From NCBI GenBank assembly GCA_030740765.1, contig JASLWR010000006.1:27402-91401 (forward strand): DNA of 64,000 bases, read 5' to 3'. This DNA comes from Thermoplasmatota archaeon (lineage in GTDB: Archaea; Thermoplasmatota; Penumbrarchaeia; JASLWR01). Under the pieces are notes generated by a model. The model ran no database searches. It was not told the DNA's origin and saw nothing but the letters and a program-made list of their open reading frames with translations. Position 1 is the first letter of the stretch. Each line of letters opens with the position of its first letter. Positions 47,807-57,800 of the stretch are shown here, piece after piece. Both the position numbers and the translations under genes were made by a program.

Positions 47807-49396
47807 CTACCCCTTTTCACCGAAATCGATTATCTCGTAGGTTTGTAACGGCTCCACTATTTGACCTGCCTGTGCGGCTTCTTCCTCGTCGGCCCTGCGC
47901 TTCTCGGCCTCCACCTCATCCAACCTATTTCCCAGCTTGCGGTTAAGAAGTATGGCTATTACCATGACTGCCGCCCATTCTAGTAATAATACGATAACTG
48001 CCCAATGTCCCTTATGCCACCACTCCTTTGACGGAGATGACCAGGTCTGGTACAAATACCAGCCGAACAATGCTATCAGCTGCACCGGGAAAAAGTATTT
48101 AATGATTATATCCCACCACTTTCCGATCTTGAGGTCGTTCCACTTGGTGTTGATGAATTCCCTTCTGAATCTGGATGTTCCGTATTTCCAAATAGCAAAC
48201 GCCACGAAGAAGCCGCTAACGATGAGCCCGATCCCCCACACGAGGTCCTGGTTGTCAAGGAATGCCGTGACTGGGGCGCCATTCAGGTGAAGCACGATGA
48301 CGGCAGAGGGAATGCCGAGTAAAAAGGTAACCACGGTTACAACTATCACAGATTTTTTCCTGGTCCAACCGAAATCTATGAGATTTCTCGCTGAAATTTC
48401 CATCCCGGAGATCAACGAGGTTAGAGCTGCAAAGGCCATTGCCAGAAAGAACATAGGGGCAATGAGCCAGCCCAGAGGCATCTTCGCAAACAGGTTGGTA
48501 AGGTAAATGAAAGTTAATGCGGTACCACCCTCGGCTAGATACCCTTCAGCAGCCTCATAGCTGTTAGCAGAGGCAAATACAGTACATATGACCGCGATCC
48601 CTGCAACGAGAGCAATGGCACTGTCTCCGAATCCTGTCAAAAAACTATTCAATGCAATATCCTCTTTTTTTGACATGTAGACTGCATAAGTGATGCCCAT
48701 CCCCATCCCTGCCGAACATGACCATGCGCTCTGGGCAAGTGCGCGGATCCAAGTTTCCCCGCTGCCAAGTGCGCTCCAGTCCGCCCAGAACATGAAGCGA
48801 AGCCCCTGATATGCACGAGGCAATGTAAGAGACCAGAGCATAGCTCCCACTAAAAGAAGGAAAAGTGCCGGGATCATGAACTTGGTGGCCTTCTCTATAC
48901 CCTTAGCAACGCCGTAATACACGATTAAGAGTCCCGCCGCCAGCGATATCACCTGAAAAAAAATCACTAGATGCCATGAGGAAATAAATGAATCCCACAG
49001 CTGGAATGTATCAACTTCACTGGTGATGCCTCCGGAAAGTGCCACCCAGAAATACCTGACGGTCCAACCCATGACCACGGCGTAATAGAAGTTTATGGCT
49101 GCGGAGACCAGCATCATCCACACGCCCATCCATAGGTATTTCTTACCGAGAATCTTCTTGAATGCACCTATTGTGCCCATCCGTGTTTTCTTTCCAATGG
49201 CAAACTCGGCGATCAATAAAGGAATGGACCAGGAGAAAAGGAATAGTATGTAGATAAGGATGAATGCTGAACCGCCATTGGATGCGACCTCTTTGGGAAA
49301 ACGCCATATATTACCGGTCCCTACCGCCGCTCCCAGTGCAGCCAGGACGAGACCCCACCTCGATGAAAATTGCTCCTTCCCTCCCTTTTTTTCCAT
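47807..49396 (-). CDS. Neurotransmitter:sodium symporter family (LeuT-like) transporter
   Basis: A 529-residue membrane protein of the NSS/SNF family with a LeuT fold. TM1 has the unwound signature GLVLAALGAAVGTGNIWRFP (about 14-33), which forms the Na+ and substrate sites, followed by NGGSAF. TM3 contains the conserved Tyr region (FYYAVVMGW), and TM6 SAWSCSAGMGMGITYA. About twelve helices are present. The substrate is expected to be an amino acid or related amine, which suits a peptide-degrading organism. A charged, coiled C-terminus (RKLGNRLDEVEAEKRRADEEE) follows the last helix. ATG 49396 has GGAG about 10 nt upstream; the M14 carboxypeptidase gene ends 34 bp upstream of it. Confidence 0.92.
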   Translation of the reverse strand: MEKKGGKEQFSSRWGLVLAALGAAVGTGNIWRFPKEVASNGGSAFILIYILFLFSWSIPLLIAEFAIGKKTRMGTIGAFKKILGKKYLWMGVWMMLVSAAINFYYAVVMGWTVRYFWVALSGGITSEVDTFQLWDSFISSWHLVIFFQVISLAAGLLIVYYGVAKGIEKATKFMIPALFLLLVGAMLWSLTLPRAYQGLRFMFWADWSALGSGETWIRALAQSAWSCSAGMGMGITYAVYMSKKEDIALNSFLTGFGDSAIALVAGIAVICTVFASANSYEAAEGYLAEGGTALTFIYLTNLFAKMPLGWLIAPMFFLAMAFAALTSLISGMEISARNLIDFGWTRKKSVIVVTVVTFLLGIPSAVIVLHLNGAPVTAFLDNQDLVWGIGLIVSGFFVAFAIWKYGTSRFRREFINTKWNDLKIGKWWDIIIKYFFPVQLIALFGWYLYQTWSSPSKEWWHKGHWAVIVLLLEWAAVMVIAILLNRKLGNRLDEVEAEKRRADEEEAAQAGQIVEPLQTYEIIDFGEKG

Positions 49397-49430
49397 GACC
49401 GATTTCTCCTTTATTTAGAATGTCCTGATA

Positions 49431-51305
49431 TCAGGCGGTGAGCTTGCTCTTCCTCTTTTCCGCCTTGAAGGCCATTAATATAAGGCCAACGAATCCTCCC
49501 CACACAACCAGTAAAATACTAAACATCATTATGACCATTATCACGTTCTCAAGGGTGGAAAGACCTGATTCCGGGCTTATGTCGATGGAATGGGGATCGT
49601 ACGGCCCGTAATCCGGTGCATACGCGGTTATGCCGCTCACGTCCCGGACAGTGATATAATATCTTAAGGTAGTCCCGGGGGGGATGTCTTTAATAATGGT
49701 CCCGTAATACCCGGATGAGCGATGGAACTCCATCGTAGTTTGCTGGTATTTTTCACCATCCTGGCTGTAATATAGCGTAAGTGAATCGGGGACCATCTTG
49801 TCTTCGTTAAGGATCTCGGCCTGTATCAAGATATCCTCATCCGATTTTACAACCGTCTGTATATTTGCCACCTTCACCCCCACGACGGCCTGATCCAGCG
49901 TCAGGTGATACTGTTTTGCCACCTCGATCCTGTCGGAAAGATCGAATAGACCGAGATTGGCCGCCAGGGCCTTCTTGCAGATCGGTATTATATGCTCCGT
50001 GGCGGGATGAAAACCTCCATCAGGACCGTCTAGTTCGATGGTGAATGCGAGAATGTTCCCCGAGCCGTAGAGCCAATCCTCGCTGTCGCCCGAGGCGGGA
50101 TAGAGGCTTGTGGCCTGCATACCCTGGTACCCGGTGGCCTCGGCCAATCGGTTTCCGACATCCTTGAATAGAGAATCGTGGGGAGTTGATCTTCTTGTGT
50201 AACCCCAGGGCCATAGAACGAGCCCGGCAACACTGTGATAAGAGATCGATGTGACAAAAGGTATGTTCCCTGTATCGGGTTGGTCGTCGAAGGTCTTGAC
50301 CAGAGCCCCCATCGCCTGGGTTTCGGGTTCAGAAAAACCCCCATCACGGTCCTCATCTAACCTACCGTCACCATCGTTATCAATACCATCCACGGGATCC
50401 TCATCCACTCGGGGGATCAGTCCCATTGTACCTGAATCACCATCCTGGTTCTCGCCGTCGGGCGGTCCTCGATATACATCGGAAGTGGGGTTAGCCGAAT
50501 CCATAGCTATCACCACACCGTCCGGATTGATAACGCTACCCTTGCTGTTCGCCCACCACATATAGGGATAGTTCCTGTTCAGGTCAACGCCGTCACTGTC
50601 CGGATCGAACTCATCGGTCAAGGGTGGAATGTTATTGCGCAGGTTCTTCCGCCACCCGCCACCTGTGCCTGCCCTGGAAATCGTGTGGTCGTATGCAACA
50701 CCGTCGGGGTTTATCATGGGAATTATCCAGATCTCCCGGTTGTCAACCAGATAGTTCACCCTACCCTGGGAAGGATCTTCGTCTATCAGACCGTCATTAT
50801 CGTTATCCAGTCCATCCAGCAGGTCCTCGTTTACAAGAGTATCACCATCGTCATCCACGTTACTTCTATCGTAATTATATGCGAGATAGAAAGCAGTATA
50901 GATACATACTTCATAGCTCATCCATTCCCTGCCGTGATGGGCTCCAAAGATCAACACGTTCGGCTTTGCGGGATCGTCGTAGTATTCGGCTTCGCTGCCG
51001 ACTCCCTTACCTACTTTCACGGCCCACACGGAGCGTCCCTGATAAGTTCTCCCCAGTCCAGTGTTCTCGGTTAGGTCGTAAAGCCGGATAATATCGGGAA
51101 ACTGCCCCTGCAATATCTCCAGATGCATCAGCATGGTCTCATAAGTATGATACTCACTGAAATAACTATTTATATTAAAGTAGGCAGCCCCAGGCCCATT
51201 ATCATCGGCCATAGGTCCTTCCGGGGAAATAGCCAGACCGAAAACCGGGAGGAAATTCAAGGAGAGCAGCATCGCCATTATAAAGATAGTAATCTTTCTA
51301 CTCAT
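49431..51305 (-). CDS. M14 zinc carboxypeptidase, secreted and anchored
   Basis: A 624-residue protein. After a signal peptide (about 1-28) comes an M14 catalytic domain. The zinc site is H-x-x-E in GAHHGREWMS (about 112-121) plus the later His in SYHSVAGLVLWPWGY. The substrate Arg/Asn region is DLNRNYPYMW and the catalytic Glu lies in FTIELDGPDGGFHP. Two calcium-loop insertions interrupt it (DGLDNDNDGLIDEDPSQGR and GIDNDGDGRLDEDRDGG). A beta domain follows, then a C-terminal membrane helix (about 590-613). It would trim amino acids from peptides outside the cell, and the amino-acid transporter gene comes next in the same direction. ATG 51305 is preferred to GTG 51317. Confidence 0.9.
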   Translation of the reverse strand: MSRKITIFIMAMLLSLNFLPVFGLAISPEGPMADDNGPGAAYFNINSYFSEYHTYETMLMHLEILQGQFPDIIRLYDLTENTGLGRTYQGRSVWAVKVGKGVGSEAEYYDDPAKPNVLIFGAHHGREWMSYEVCIYTAFYLAYNYDRSNVDDDGDTLVNEDLLDGLDNDNDGLIDEDPSQGRVNYLVDNREIWIIPMINPDGVAYDHTISRAGTGGGWRKNLRNNIPPLTDEFDPDSDGVDLNRNYPYMWWANSKGSVINPDGVVIAMDSANPTSDVYRGPPDGENQDGDSGTMGLIPRVDEDPVDGIDNDGDGRLDEDRDGGFSEPETQAMGALVKTFDDQPDTGNIPFVTSISYHSVAGLVLWPWGYTRRSTPHDSLFKDVGNRLAEATGYQGMQATSLYPASGDSEDWLYGSGNILAFTIELDGPDGGFHPATEHIIPICKKALAANLGLFDLSDRIEVAKQYHLTLDQAVVGVKVANIQTVVKSDEDILIQAEILNEDKMVPDSLTLYYSQDGEKYQQTTMEFHRSSGYYGTIIKDIPPGTTLRYYITVRDVSGITAYAPDYGPYDPHSIDISPESGLSTLENVIMVIMMFSILLVVWGGFVGLILMAFKAEKRKSKLTA

Positions 51306-51427
51306 ATCAACCCGCACTAATGTTAGAATGGGATAATAAATATTTTGGCCCCAAAAATAGAGACGAGCTTATTGACCTTTTATAAGAGACTTTCTTCATA
51401 GCTTGTCCCTTGAACGAACCTTGTAAT

Positions 51428-51438
51428 AAATTATATAT
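51428..51438 (+). promoter_or_regulatory. TATA-box for the pilin gene
   Basis: AAATTATATAT lies about 61 nt before ATG 51494, leaving a leader of roughly 35 nt that contains the AGGAGG ribosome site (51480-51485). Confidence 0.5.
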
Positions 51439-51493
51439 AGCTCCGCATTCATATAAGAAAATTGTACGCGCTTGTGTACAGGAGGACAAAAAT

Positions 51494-52072
51494 ATGAAAA
51501 GAATGAAAAAGAACGACGAGGCCGTATCGCCCGTTATCGCTATCATCCTCATGGTGGCAATAACAGTGGTTTTGGCCGGTGTTTTATATATGTGGGTCAT
51601 CTCCATGGCCGACACAGGAGGTGATGTACCCATCATGGCCTTTGAGACCAGGGATGGGGTGAACAAGGATGAGACGCACGGATGCTTCTTTACGATCCGA
51701 GCTGTGAAATCGGTCGATATCGACCCCTCGAAATATTTCTTCTACGTGACCGAGCAGGGACGCTCCCCTAAAGCCCTCGATTTCGCATTCCGAGATTACG
51801 AGGATCAGGGAGAGGATGCCCTGTCACCTGTTGGTGGCGACAGAAACAAGTCTTATCGGTTCGACGATAAGAATTGGAAGATCGAGGGAAAGAATGTCGA
51901 GGCTACCGGTTCCCAATGGAGCGATGGTGAGTATATCGGCTTCGATATGCCCATGACCAGCATGGGAATAACCATCGAGAAAGGCGGCGTATTCGAAGTC
52001 ATGATTAAAAGCCCGGACATGGAGATTGTCTACCAGGGTAGCTTCGTATACCAACAACAATCGACAACCTAA
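51494..52072 (+). CDS. Archaeal type IV pilin-like protein
   Basis: A 192-residue protein with a class III signal peptide. A short basic leader (MKRMKKNDE) is followed by AVSPVIAIILMVAITVVLAG, the archaeal pilin N-terminal motif (former DUF1628). Prepilin peptidase should cut just before AVSPV, leaving the hydrophobic helix as the pilus core. The rest is a beta-rich head domain. ATG 51494 is chosen because AGGAGGAC lies directly before it; an earlier in-frame start at 51410 adds no leader. No assembly ATPase or membrane platform gene is nearby, so the pilus machinery must be encoded elsewhere. Confidence 0.9.
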   Translation: MKRMKKNDEAVSPVIAIILMVAITVVLAGVLYMWVISMADTGGDVPIMAFETRDGVNKDETHGCFFTIRAVKSVDIDPSKYFFYVTEQGRSPKALDFAFRDYEDQGEDALSPVGGDRNKSYRFDDKNWKIEGKNVEATGSQWSDGEYIGFDMPMTSMGITIEKGGVFEVMIKSPDMEIVYQGSFVYQQQSTT

Positions 52073-52091
52073 AACCCGCATATCAAATTAA

Positions 52092-52125
52092 TTTTCTTTT
52101 TTTTTTCTTTTTTTTCTTTTTTTTT
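52092..52125 (+). terminator. T-rich transcription terminator after the pilin gene
   Basis: A run of 34 bases that is almost entirely T, broken only by single C residues. Such oligo-T runs on the coding strand end archaeal transcription. It lies 20 bp after the pilin stop. Confidence 0.75.
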
Positions 52126-52211
52126 ATACTAATTTTATTTATGCGCAGGTATACTTTATCCATCGGTCAATGTTTTTTATCTCCCTTTTGATATTTCCAG
52201 GTGACATATTC

Positions 52212-55200
52212 ATGAGAAAGCATCGCATAATTATCGGATTGATCCTCGCATTCTTTCTTGCACAATCATTTAATGGGTGGAACCCCAATATATCCTCCGA
52301 ACGAGGTAGAGCCTTGGGAGACTCATCGGATAATATGGAACAGGATACCGGAATAATTTCACCACCATCACAGCAACGATCGAACGAACCGGTAATGTTC
52401 ATAAACGTGTCGCCGGCGGCCGGCCTTTCAGGAATAAGAGGGGATAACTTGGCCTGGGGGGATTACAATAACGACGGCTACATCGACCTTCTCGTAAGGG
52501 GCAACATAAGTAGCGGTACGATGCTTTTCGAGAACCAGGGGCCGCCTTCCTTCGATTTCCTGGAGGTCACCGATCAGGTGGGCATAGACTGCAGGGGATA
52601 CAGTATCTGGGGGGATTATGACAACGACGGTAATCTCGATTTCTTCTGCGCGGACCGGGGAGACACGCTCTGGCACAACGAGGGTCCTCCTGATTATCAT
52701 TTTACAAATGCCACATCCGAAGAAATGTATTTCAAGGACGGTGCTCCATCCGAAGCCGCTGCCTGGGTGGATTACGACAACGATGGGTATCTCGATATTT
52801 TCTGCACTTGCTGGGTAAAGGATGGCTACAACCAGTACAACTGGCCCAACTGGGGCATGCCCGATCATCTCTGGCATAACAACGGGGACGGATCGTTCAC
52901 AGATGTTACGGTTGAATCAGGCATCTACCGGAACAACCCTGCCTATGCTGCCATGTCCATAGCGGTTTGCGATTACAATGACGACGGATGGCAGGACATT
53001 TATGTTGGTAATTATCATCTTTGTCCTAATTATCTTTGGGAGAACCAAGGGGACGGGACCTTCAGGAACGTAGCGGGACCGCAGGATGCTGACGTTGACG
53101 GGGATGCCGATTATTACCAGAATTCCGGACCTTATTATGGGCACAGCCCGGGAGCTGCCTGGGGGGATTTTGATAACGATCTGGATATGGACCTCTGGGT
53201 AAGCAATCTCGCACACAAGGATGACGAGCGTTCGGGAATGAATAGAGGTGCGTTCTGCGATGACTCGCAATTGCTGGAATCTTCGGGGGCACCGGATTAT
53301 CACTTTCAGGATATCAGGGCAGAGGTTGGAATTCCCATCACCCCCTCCGGTACCGTGATTTCCGATGACGAGGGCAACGATTACTGGAAGGACGAGGACT
53401 ATTTCGGATGCACTTGGGGCGATTACGACAACGACGGTGACCTGGACCTGTGGATACCGCAGATCAAAACATACTCTTTTTGGGACTGGTGTTTTTTATG
53501 GCGAAATAACGGGGATAGAACTTTCAGCGACCAGGCTGAGAACTTGGGTATAAGGGTTTGGTCCAATTCAGGGGCCTCTTGGGGTGATTACGATAACGAT
53601 GGAGACCTTGATCTCATAACTGAAGGAACTGTTCCTTTCAAAGGAGGGCGGGAACTTCACCTGTTCAGAAATGAAGGAAATTCGAATAACTGGCTTGAGC
53701 TGGAACTGAAGGGAACAACTGCAAATGCGGGGGCAATCGGTGCAAGGGTGATACTTACGGTTGGGGATACTCACATGTCACGGATCATCGGGGGTGATGC
53801 AGGAGGCCACGGATTCCAGAACTCACCAATAGTACATTTTGGTCTCGGTGACACCCAAACCATAGATCGGATCGAGATCAGATGGCCGGACCGCACCTCC
53901 TCGGAACTGTTCAATGTGGATGCCGGTCAGAGACTGGTGATCACCCAGGGGGAGGCCCCTGTTATCCAATCCCTATCGGTTATCCCCGGTGATCCTCACG
54001 AGGACGAGCAAATAACCGCGTCCCTCGTAACAGCAGCCCCCCTTGTTTCCGGTAATTATGTAGTACAGTGGGACCTTGACAACGACGGATCATTCGAGCA
54101 TGAAGAGACACCTGTAATGAATGGCGAAGTACTCAGCCCGACCTTCTCGTTAGGGGTAACCGGGGATTATAATATTTCCGCACGACTCTATGACAGTGTC
54201 TCAAATCAGGGCGACAGCATGACTATGGCCTTTAAAGTTTCGAACCTGCCACCGGCTGCCGATGCCGGACCGGACCTGACTGCTGCTGAAGACTCCATTG
54301 TCGTATTCAACGGCAGCGAAAGTTTCGATACATCCTCCGACTTGACGGCCGGATTGGAGTTCCGATGGGTCTTTGGGGATGGTGGCTCCACACAATGGCG
54401 AAACTCACCTCTTGCCGCCCGCGCCTATCCTGAAAAGGGAAACTACCTGGTGACCCTGGAGGTCCGGGATAACGATGACTCCATTAATACGGACAAACTT
54501 AACGTCACAGTCTACAACGTAGTGCCTACTGCATCTGCACCTTCCACTCTCATCGGGGTGGAGGACTATCCACTGGCTTTCAGCGGCAGCGGTCAGGATA
54601 CTGAAAATGATACCGACGAGCTTGAATTTCGGTGGGATTTCGGTGACGGTATCCGGACGGATTGGGCTCAATACCCGGAAATGGAACATACCTATCGGCA
54701 GGCAGGAAACTATTCCGCCATTCTATCCGTAATGGATTGGGATATGGATATCGGGACGTTCATTGTCAATGTCAGCATCAATAATCTACTTCCGGAGGGG
54801 ACTTTCGACATTTCCCTGGATACTGTCTACGAAGACGATGAAATCAAATTCACTGCATACGGTGAAGATACGAAATCGGATGAGGACGATCTCAAGTTTC
54901 GCATGGATTACGGCGATGGAAACACAAGTGAATGGCAGTATGAAAATGATTTTATCCATACCTTCAACTATTCAGGTGCGTACAGGGTGAAGCTCTTTAT
55001 AAAAGACAATAGCAACGGGACCTACAACTACTCAAGGTCCTATTCAATTCTCAACCAAATTCCGGAGGCAAGAATTTCCTATTCACCCAAGAGAGAACTG
55101 GATAAACTAACAGAAATAATTTTCTCCGCAGCTGGAACGATGGATACTGAATCGGATATGGACGGGCTAAACTTTACGTGGAATATGGGCCGGGAGAAAA

Positions 55201-56015
55201 CGCTCTGGGGTGAAACGGTTAGTTATATCTTCCTTGGTTCAGGGGCCCACGATGTGAAACTCACGGTGAGAGATGACGATGGGGACACAGGGACCATCTC
55301 CCAGAAACTAAATATCGAAAACACTCTACCGGAAGCTGTTATAAACGTCAGTACCAGAGAATTATCAGTGGGAGAAAAGATACTGCTCGACGGTACCTTT
55401 TCAGTCGATACCGCTGGTGACATGGAAGGATTGGAATACCTGTGGGAGATCGGAAGCATCTTTAAGACCGGAATCACTGCGGAACATACATTTACAAAAC
55501 CCGGAACCTACACGATCACTCTAACGGTCACCGATGCGGATGATGGATCTGATGAGAAATCGGTGACGATATCCGTCACTGAAACCACCGGGGATCAAAA
55601 TGAGGAAATAAATGAAGGTCTCGGTAAGTCGAAATGGATGTGGATAACATTGGCAAGCGTGGCAGTATTGGTCGCAGTGGGCATAATACTGGTTTTGATC
55701 ATAAAAAGAGGGGTCAGGAAAGAAAAAGAAATGTTTAGAAATGATGAAAGCCAATTTGCATATGATAAAGAGGAATTAAATGTCACCACGCCTGCCTTTC
55801 CACCGGGGACCCCGAATTCAATCATGGCATATCCTGAACCTCTACCCTCATTAGCCCCGTTACCCCCATTATCGGTGCCCCCGCACTCACTTACCCTTCC
55901 TGCCGTCGGCAAACCTACTGAAGAAATACTGTCATTACCACCCTTATCCGTGCTTGCCGCTCCAATACCATCAAGAAAAGTGAAGAGGATAAAGAAAATA
56001 ACCCGGAACCGGTAA
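52212..56015 (+). CDS. FG-GAP / ASPIC-UnbV / PKD surface protein, paralogue of 12800-17098
   Basis: A 1267-residue protein with the same architecture as the one at 12800. It has a signal peptide (about 1-24), then FG-GAP/VCBS blades with WGDYDNDG motifs (about 55-490). ASPIC/UnbV follows (about 505-575; GGDAGGHGFQNS, EIRWPDRT), then about six PKD domains (about 580-1115; WVFGDGG, WDFGDGI, MDYGDGN) and a membrane helix (about 1141-1163). The tail is about 105 residues, Pro-rich and ending in a basic cluster (RKVKRIKKITRNR), and it lacks the zinc ribbon of its paralogue. ATG 52212 is chosen (AGGTGAC just before it) over 52170. It precedes the spike/PAAR genes but a link is not shown. Confidence 0.85.
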   Translation: MRKHRIIIGLILAFFLAQSFNGWNPNISSERGRALGDSSDNMEQDTGIISPPSQQRSNEPVMFINVSPAAGLSGIRGDNLAWGDYNNDGYIDLLVRGNISSGTMLFENQGPPSFDFLEVTDQVGIDCRGYSIWGDYDNDGNLDFFCADRGDTLWHNEGPPDYHFTNATSEEMYFKDGAPSEAAAWVDYDNDGYLDIFCTCWVKDGYNQYNWPNWGMPDHLWHNNGDGSFTDVTVESGIYRNNPAYAAMSIAVCDYNDDGWQDIYVGNYHLCPNYLWENQGDGTFRNVAGPQDADVDGDADYYQNSGPYYGHSPGAAWGDFDNDLDMDLWVSNLAHKDDERSGMNRGAFCDDSQLLESSGAPDYHFQDIRAEVGIPITPSGTVISDDEGNDYWKDEDYFGCTWGDYDNDGDLDLWIPQIKTYSFWDWCFLWRNNGDRTFSDQAENLGIRVWSNSGASWGDYDNDGDLDLITEGTVPFKGGRELHLFRNEGNSNNWLELELKGTTANAGAIGARVILTVGDTHMSRIIGGDAGGHGFQNSPIVHFGLGDTQTIDRIEIRWPDRTSSELFNVDAGQRLVITQGEAPVIQSLSVIPGDPHEDEQITASLVTAAPLVSGNYVVQWDLDNDGSFEHEETPVMNGEVLSPTFSLGVTGDYNISARLYDSVSNQGDSMTMAFKVSNLPPAADAGPDLTAAEDSIVVFNGSESFDTSSDLTAGLEFRWVFGDGGSTQWRNSPLAARAYPEKGNYLVTLEVRDNDDSINTDKLNVTVYNVVPTASAPSTLIGVEDYPLAFSGSGQDTENDTDELEFRWDFGDGIRTDWAQYPEMEHTYRQAGNYSAILSVMDWDMDIGTFIVNVSINNLLPEGTFDISLDTVYEDDEIKFTAYGEDTKSDEDDLKFRMDYGDGNTSEWQYENDFIHTFNYSGAYRVKLFIKDNSNGTYNYSRSYSILNQIPEARISYSPKRELDKLTEIIFSAAGTMDTESDMDGLNFTWNMGREKTLWGETVSYIFLGSGAHDVKLTVRDDDGDTGTISQKLNIENTLPEAVINVSTRELSVGEKILLDGTFSVDTAGDMEGLEYLWEIGSIFKTGITAEHTFTKPGTYTITLTVTDADDGSDEKSVTISVTETTGDQNEEINEGLGKSKWMWITLASVAVLVAVGIILVLIIKRGVRKEKEMFRNDESQFAYDKEELNVTTPAFPPGTPNSIMAYPEPLPSLAPLPPLSVPPHSLTLPAVGKPTEEILSLPPLSVLAAPIPSRKVKRIKKITRNR

Positions 56016-56156
56016 TACAAAATTTATAATGCGCTTTTCCCATAGCTCATGGGAACGAAGGCATAAATGTCCTGATTTATTCCTTTGCATATCATTTAAA
56101 GATAATGAATTTCATAAAATAAAATTAATCAAATTTAAGATTTATGGAGGAGAAAA

Positions 56157-57377
56157 ATGTCATCACTCATTGAGATGATACAGCAGATCGCCAGGAACGA
56201 AATCGAAAAAATACATACCCTGGAGCTGGGCGTCGTGGAGACTGTAAACCTCCATGAGACAGAGGACGATGTGGTGAACTACGATTGCTCGGTGCTTCTC
56301 AAAGGGCGGACAACAAAGGACGGTGCACCACTGAAACTGGAGAATGTTCCCATAGCCACCGCCCACAGCGGTTCGGTAATCATACCTTATGTGAACGACC
56401 TGGTCCTCACATCATTCATCAACGGCATATTTTCTATGCCAGTCATCACCGGAAGGCTTTACTCTGTGGAAAAAAGGACCCCACTTTATACGGATGGCGA
56501 ACATCGCATCACCTTCGATCCGTATGTCTACCGCCAGGGAGATATGGATACCTCACAGGGCGCCCCCTTACTGGACCGCCGGATAATCGAATTCATGGGA
56601 TTGCCCAAAGAAGAAGAGTTCCGCCACGAATACATGATCCGGTTCAACAGCGGCACGGTGGTGAGATATGACGAGAGCATTGTGGATATAGCGACCAATT
56701 TCTTACCGAAAGAGGGAGATGACTCGGAACCTGATGATTTCGTATCCCATATGAGATTGGAGGGTGTAGGAGAGAAAGAAGCAAAGCTTATCCTCGAAAC
56801 TGGCAGGTCCGATTCCACACCAACGTCACTTCTGGGTAAGACCTCGTCAAAGATATCCGAACTGGTTTTCGGTTCCGGCGACAGTATGGCATCCATCTCC
56901 ATTCACAGTGTGGACGAGAAGCGTTCCAAGATCCTATTAAAAAGAGGAGAATCCTCCATAGAGATCGATACCGAAGAACCCTCCGGAAGGGACAAAGCCA
57001 CCATTACAGTAAGATCTGGGAAAGCCGTTGTGAAAATAAAACAGGACGGTAACATCGAGATCGACAGTCCCCGGGAGATAAGCATAAGTTCGGTAAAGAA
57101 GATGACACTCGCCACCGAGGACGAGCTGGAGATCAGTGCAAAGAAGGATATAAAGATGAAAAGCGGTCAGAAACTTGACATGGCTTCAAAGATGGACACG
57201 AGTATAAAGGCTGGTGCGGGGTTCACTTGCGAGAGTAAAGCCAATCTTGAGCTGAAGGCCGGTGCCATGGGAAAGTTCGAAACTGCTGCTCCAATGGAAC
57301 TGAAATCGGGAGCCACCGGCAAGCTGGAAGCCACCGCGATTCTTGAAGTGAAGGGCGCACTGGTGAAAATAAATTAA
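56157..57377 (+). CDS. Phage baseplate spike / VgrG gp5-gpV-like protein
   Basis: A 406-residue protein like the spike of contractile injection systems. Residues about 15-115 form an OB-fold with the pattern LGVVETVN...YDCSVLLKGR...IATAHSGSVIIPYVNDLVLTSFINGI, as in gpV and the gp5 part of VgrG. After a variable middle, the C-terminus (about 280-406) is a set of short alternating repeats such as KIKQDGNIEIDS, LEISAKKDIKMKSG and LEATAILEVKGA, the triple beta-helix needle. The gp27-like hub of full VgrG proteins is missing. GGAGGAG lies 5 nt before the ATG. The PAAR gene follows after 13 bp. No sheath, tube or ATPase genes are in the window. Confidence 0.8.
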   Translation: MSSLIEMIQQIARNEIEKIHTLELGVVETVNLHETEDDVVNYDCSVLLKGRTTKDGAPLKLENVPIATAHSGSVIIPYVNDLVLTSFINGIFSMPVITGRLYSVEKRTPLYTDGEHRITFDPYVYRQGDMDTSQGAPLLDRRIIEFMGLPKEEEFRHEYMIRFNSGTVVRYDESIVDIATNFLPKEGDDSEPDDFVSHMRLEGVGEKEAKLILETGRSDSTPTSLLGKTSSKISELVFGSGDSMASISIHSVDEKRSKILLKRGESSIEIDTEEPSGRDKATITVRSGKAVVKIKQDGNIEIDSPREISISSVKKMTLATEDELEISAKKDIKMKSGQKLDMASKMDTSIKAGAGFTCESKANLELKAGAMGKFETAAPMELKSGATGKLEATAILEVKGALVKIN

Positions 57378-57390
57378 TAACTGGAGAGTG

Positions 57391-57696
57391 ATGAATCTGG
57401 GACAAGCGGCAGCCAGAGTGGGGGATATGCACACCTGCCCTATGCAAACACCTGGAATTCCTCCCGTACCGCATGTGGGAGGTCCCATTGCGGGCCCCGG
57501 GGTTCCCACGGTACTTATATCCAACATGCCTGCTGCGGTGATAGGAGATATGGCCACGTGCGTGGGTCCCCCCGACAGCCTCGTAAAGGGATCTGCCTCG
57601 GTTCTCATGGGAGGGAAACCAGCTGTCAGGATGGGGGACGGCACAGCACACGGAGGAATTGTAGTCAGTGGTGCGGTAACAGTGTTGGTGGGCTGA
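57391..57696 (+). CDS. PAAR-domain spike tip protein
   Basis: A 101-residue PAAR-repeat protein that caps the needle of a VgrG-type spike. It shows typical glycine/proline-rich hairpins: ARVGDMHTCP, GGPIAGPGVPTVLISNMPAAVIGDMATC, GSASVLMGGKPAVRMGDGTAHGG. Conserved His/Cys residues would bind the tip metal. There is no C-terminal toxin extension. ATG 57391 is chosen because GGAG lies before it; the GTG three bases upstream is also possible. Co-transcription with the spike gene is likely. Confidence 0.9.
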   Translation: MNLGQAAARVGDMHTCPMQTPGIPPVPHVGGPIAGPGVPTVLISNMPAAVIGDMATCVGPPDSLVKGSASVLMGGKPAVRMGDGTAHGGIVVSGAVTVLVG

Positions 57697-57800
57697 ACGT
57701 TATCAGAATCATATGGTCCAAAAAAACACATATCAGGATAATTACCGAAAAGAGAATATATCCTAAAGGGTTTCAATGATAGTAAAACGGAGGATTTTTC

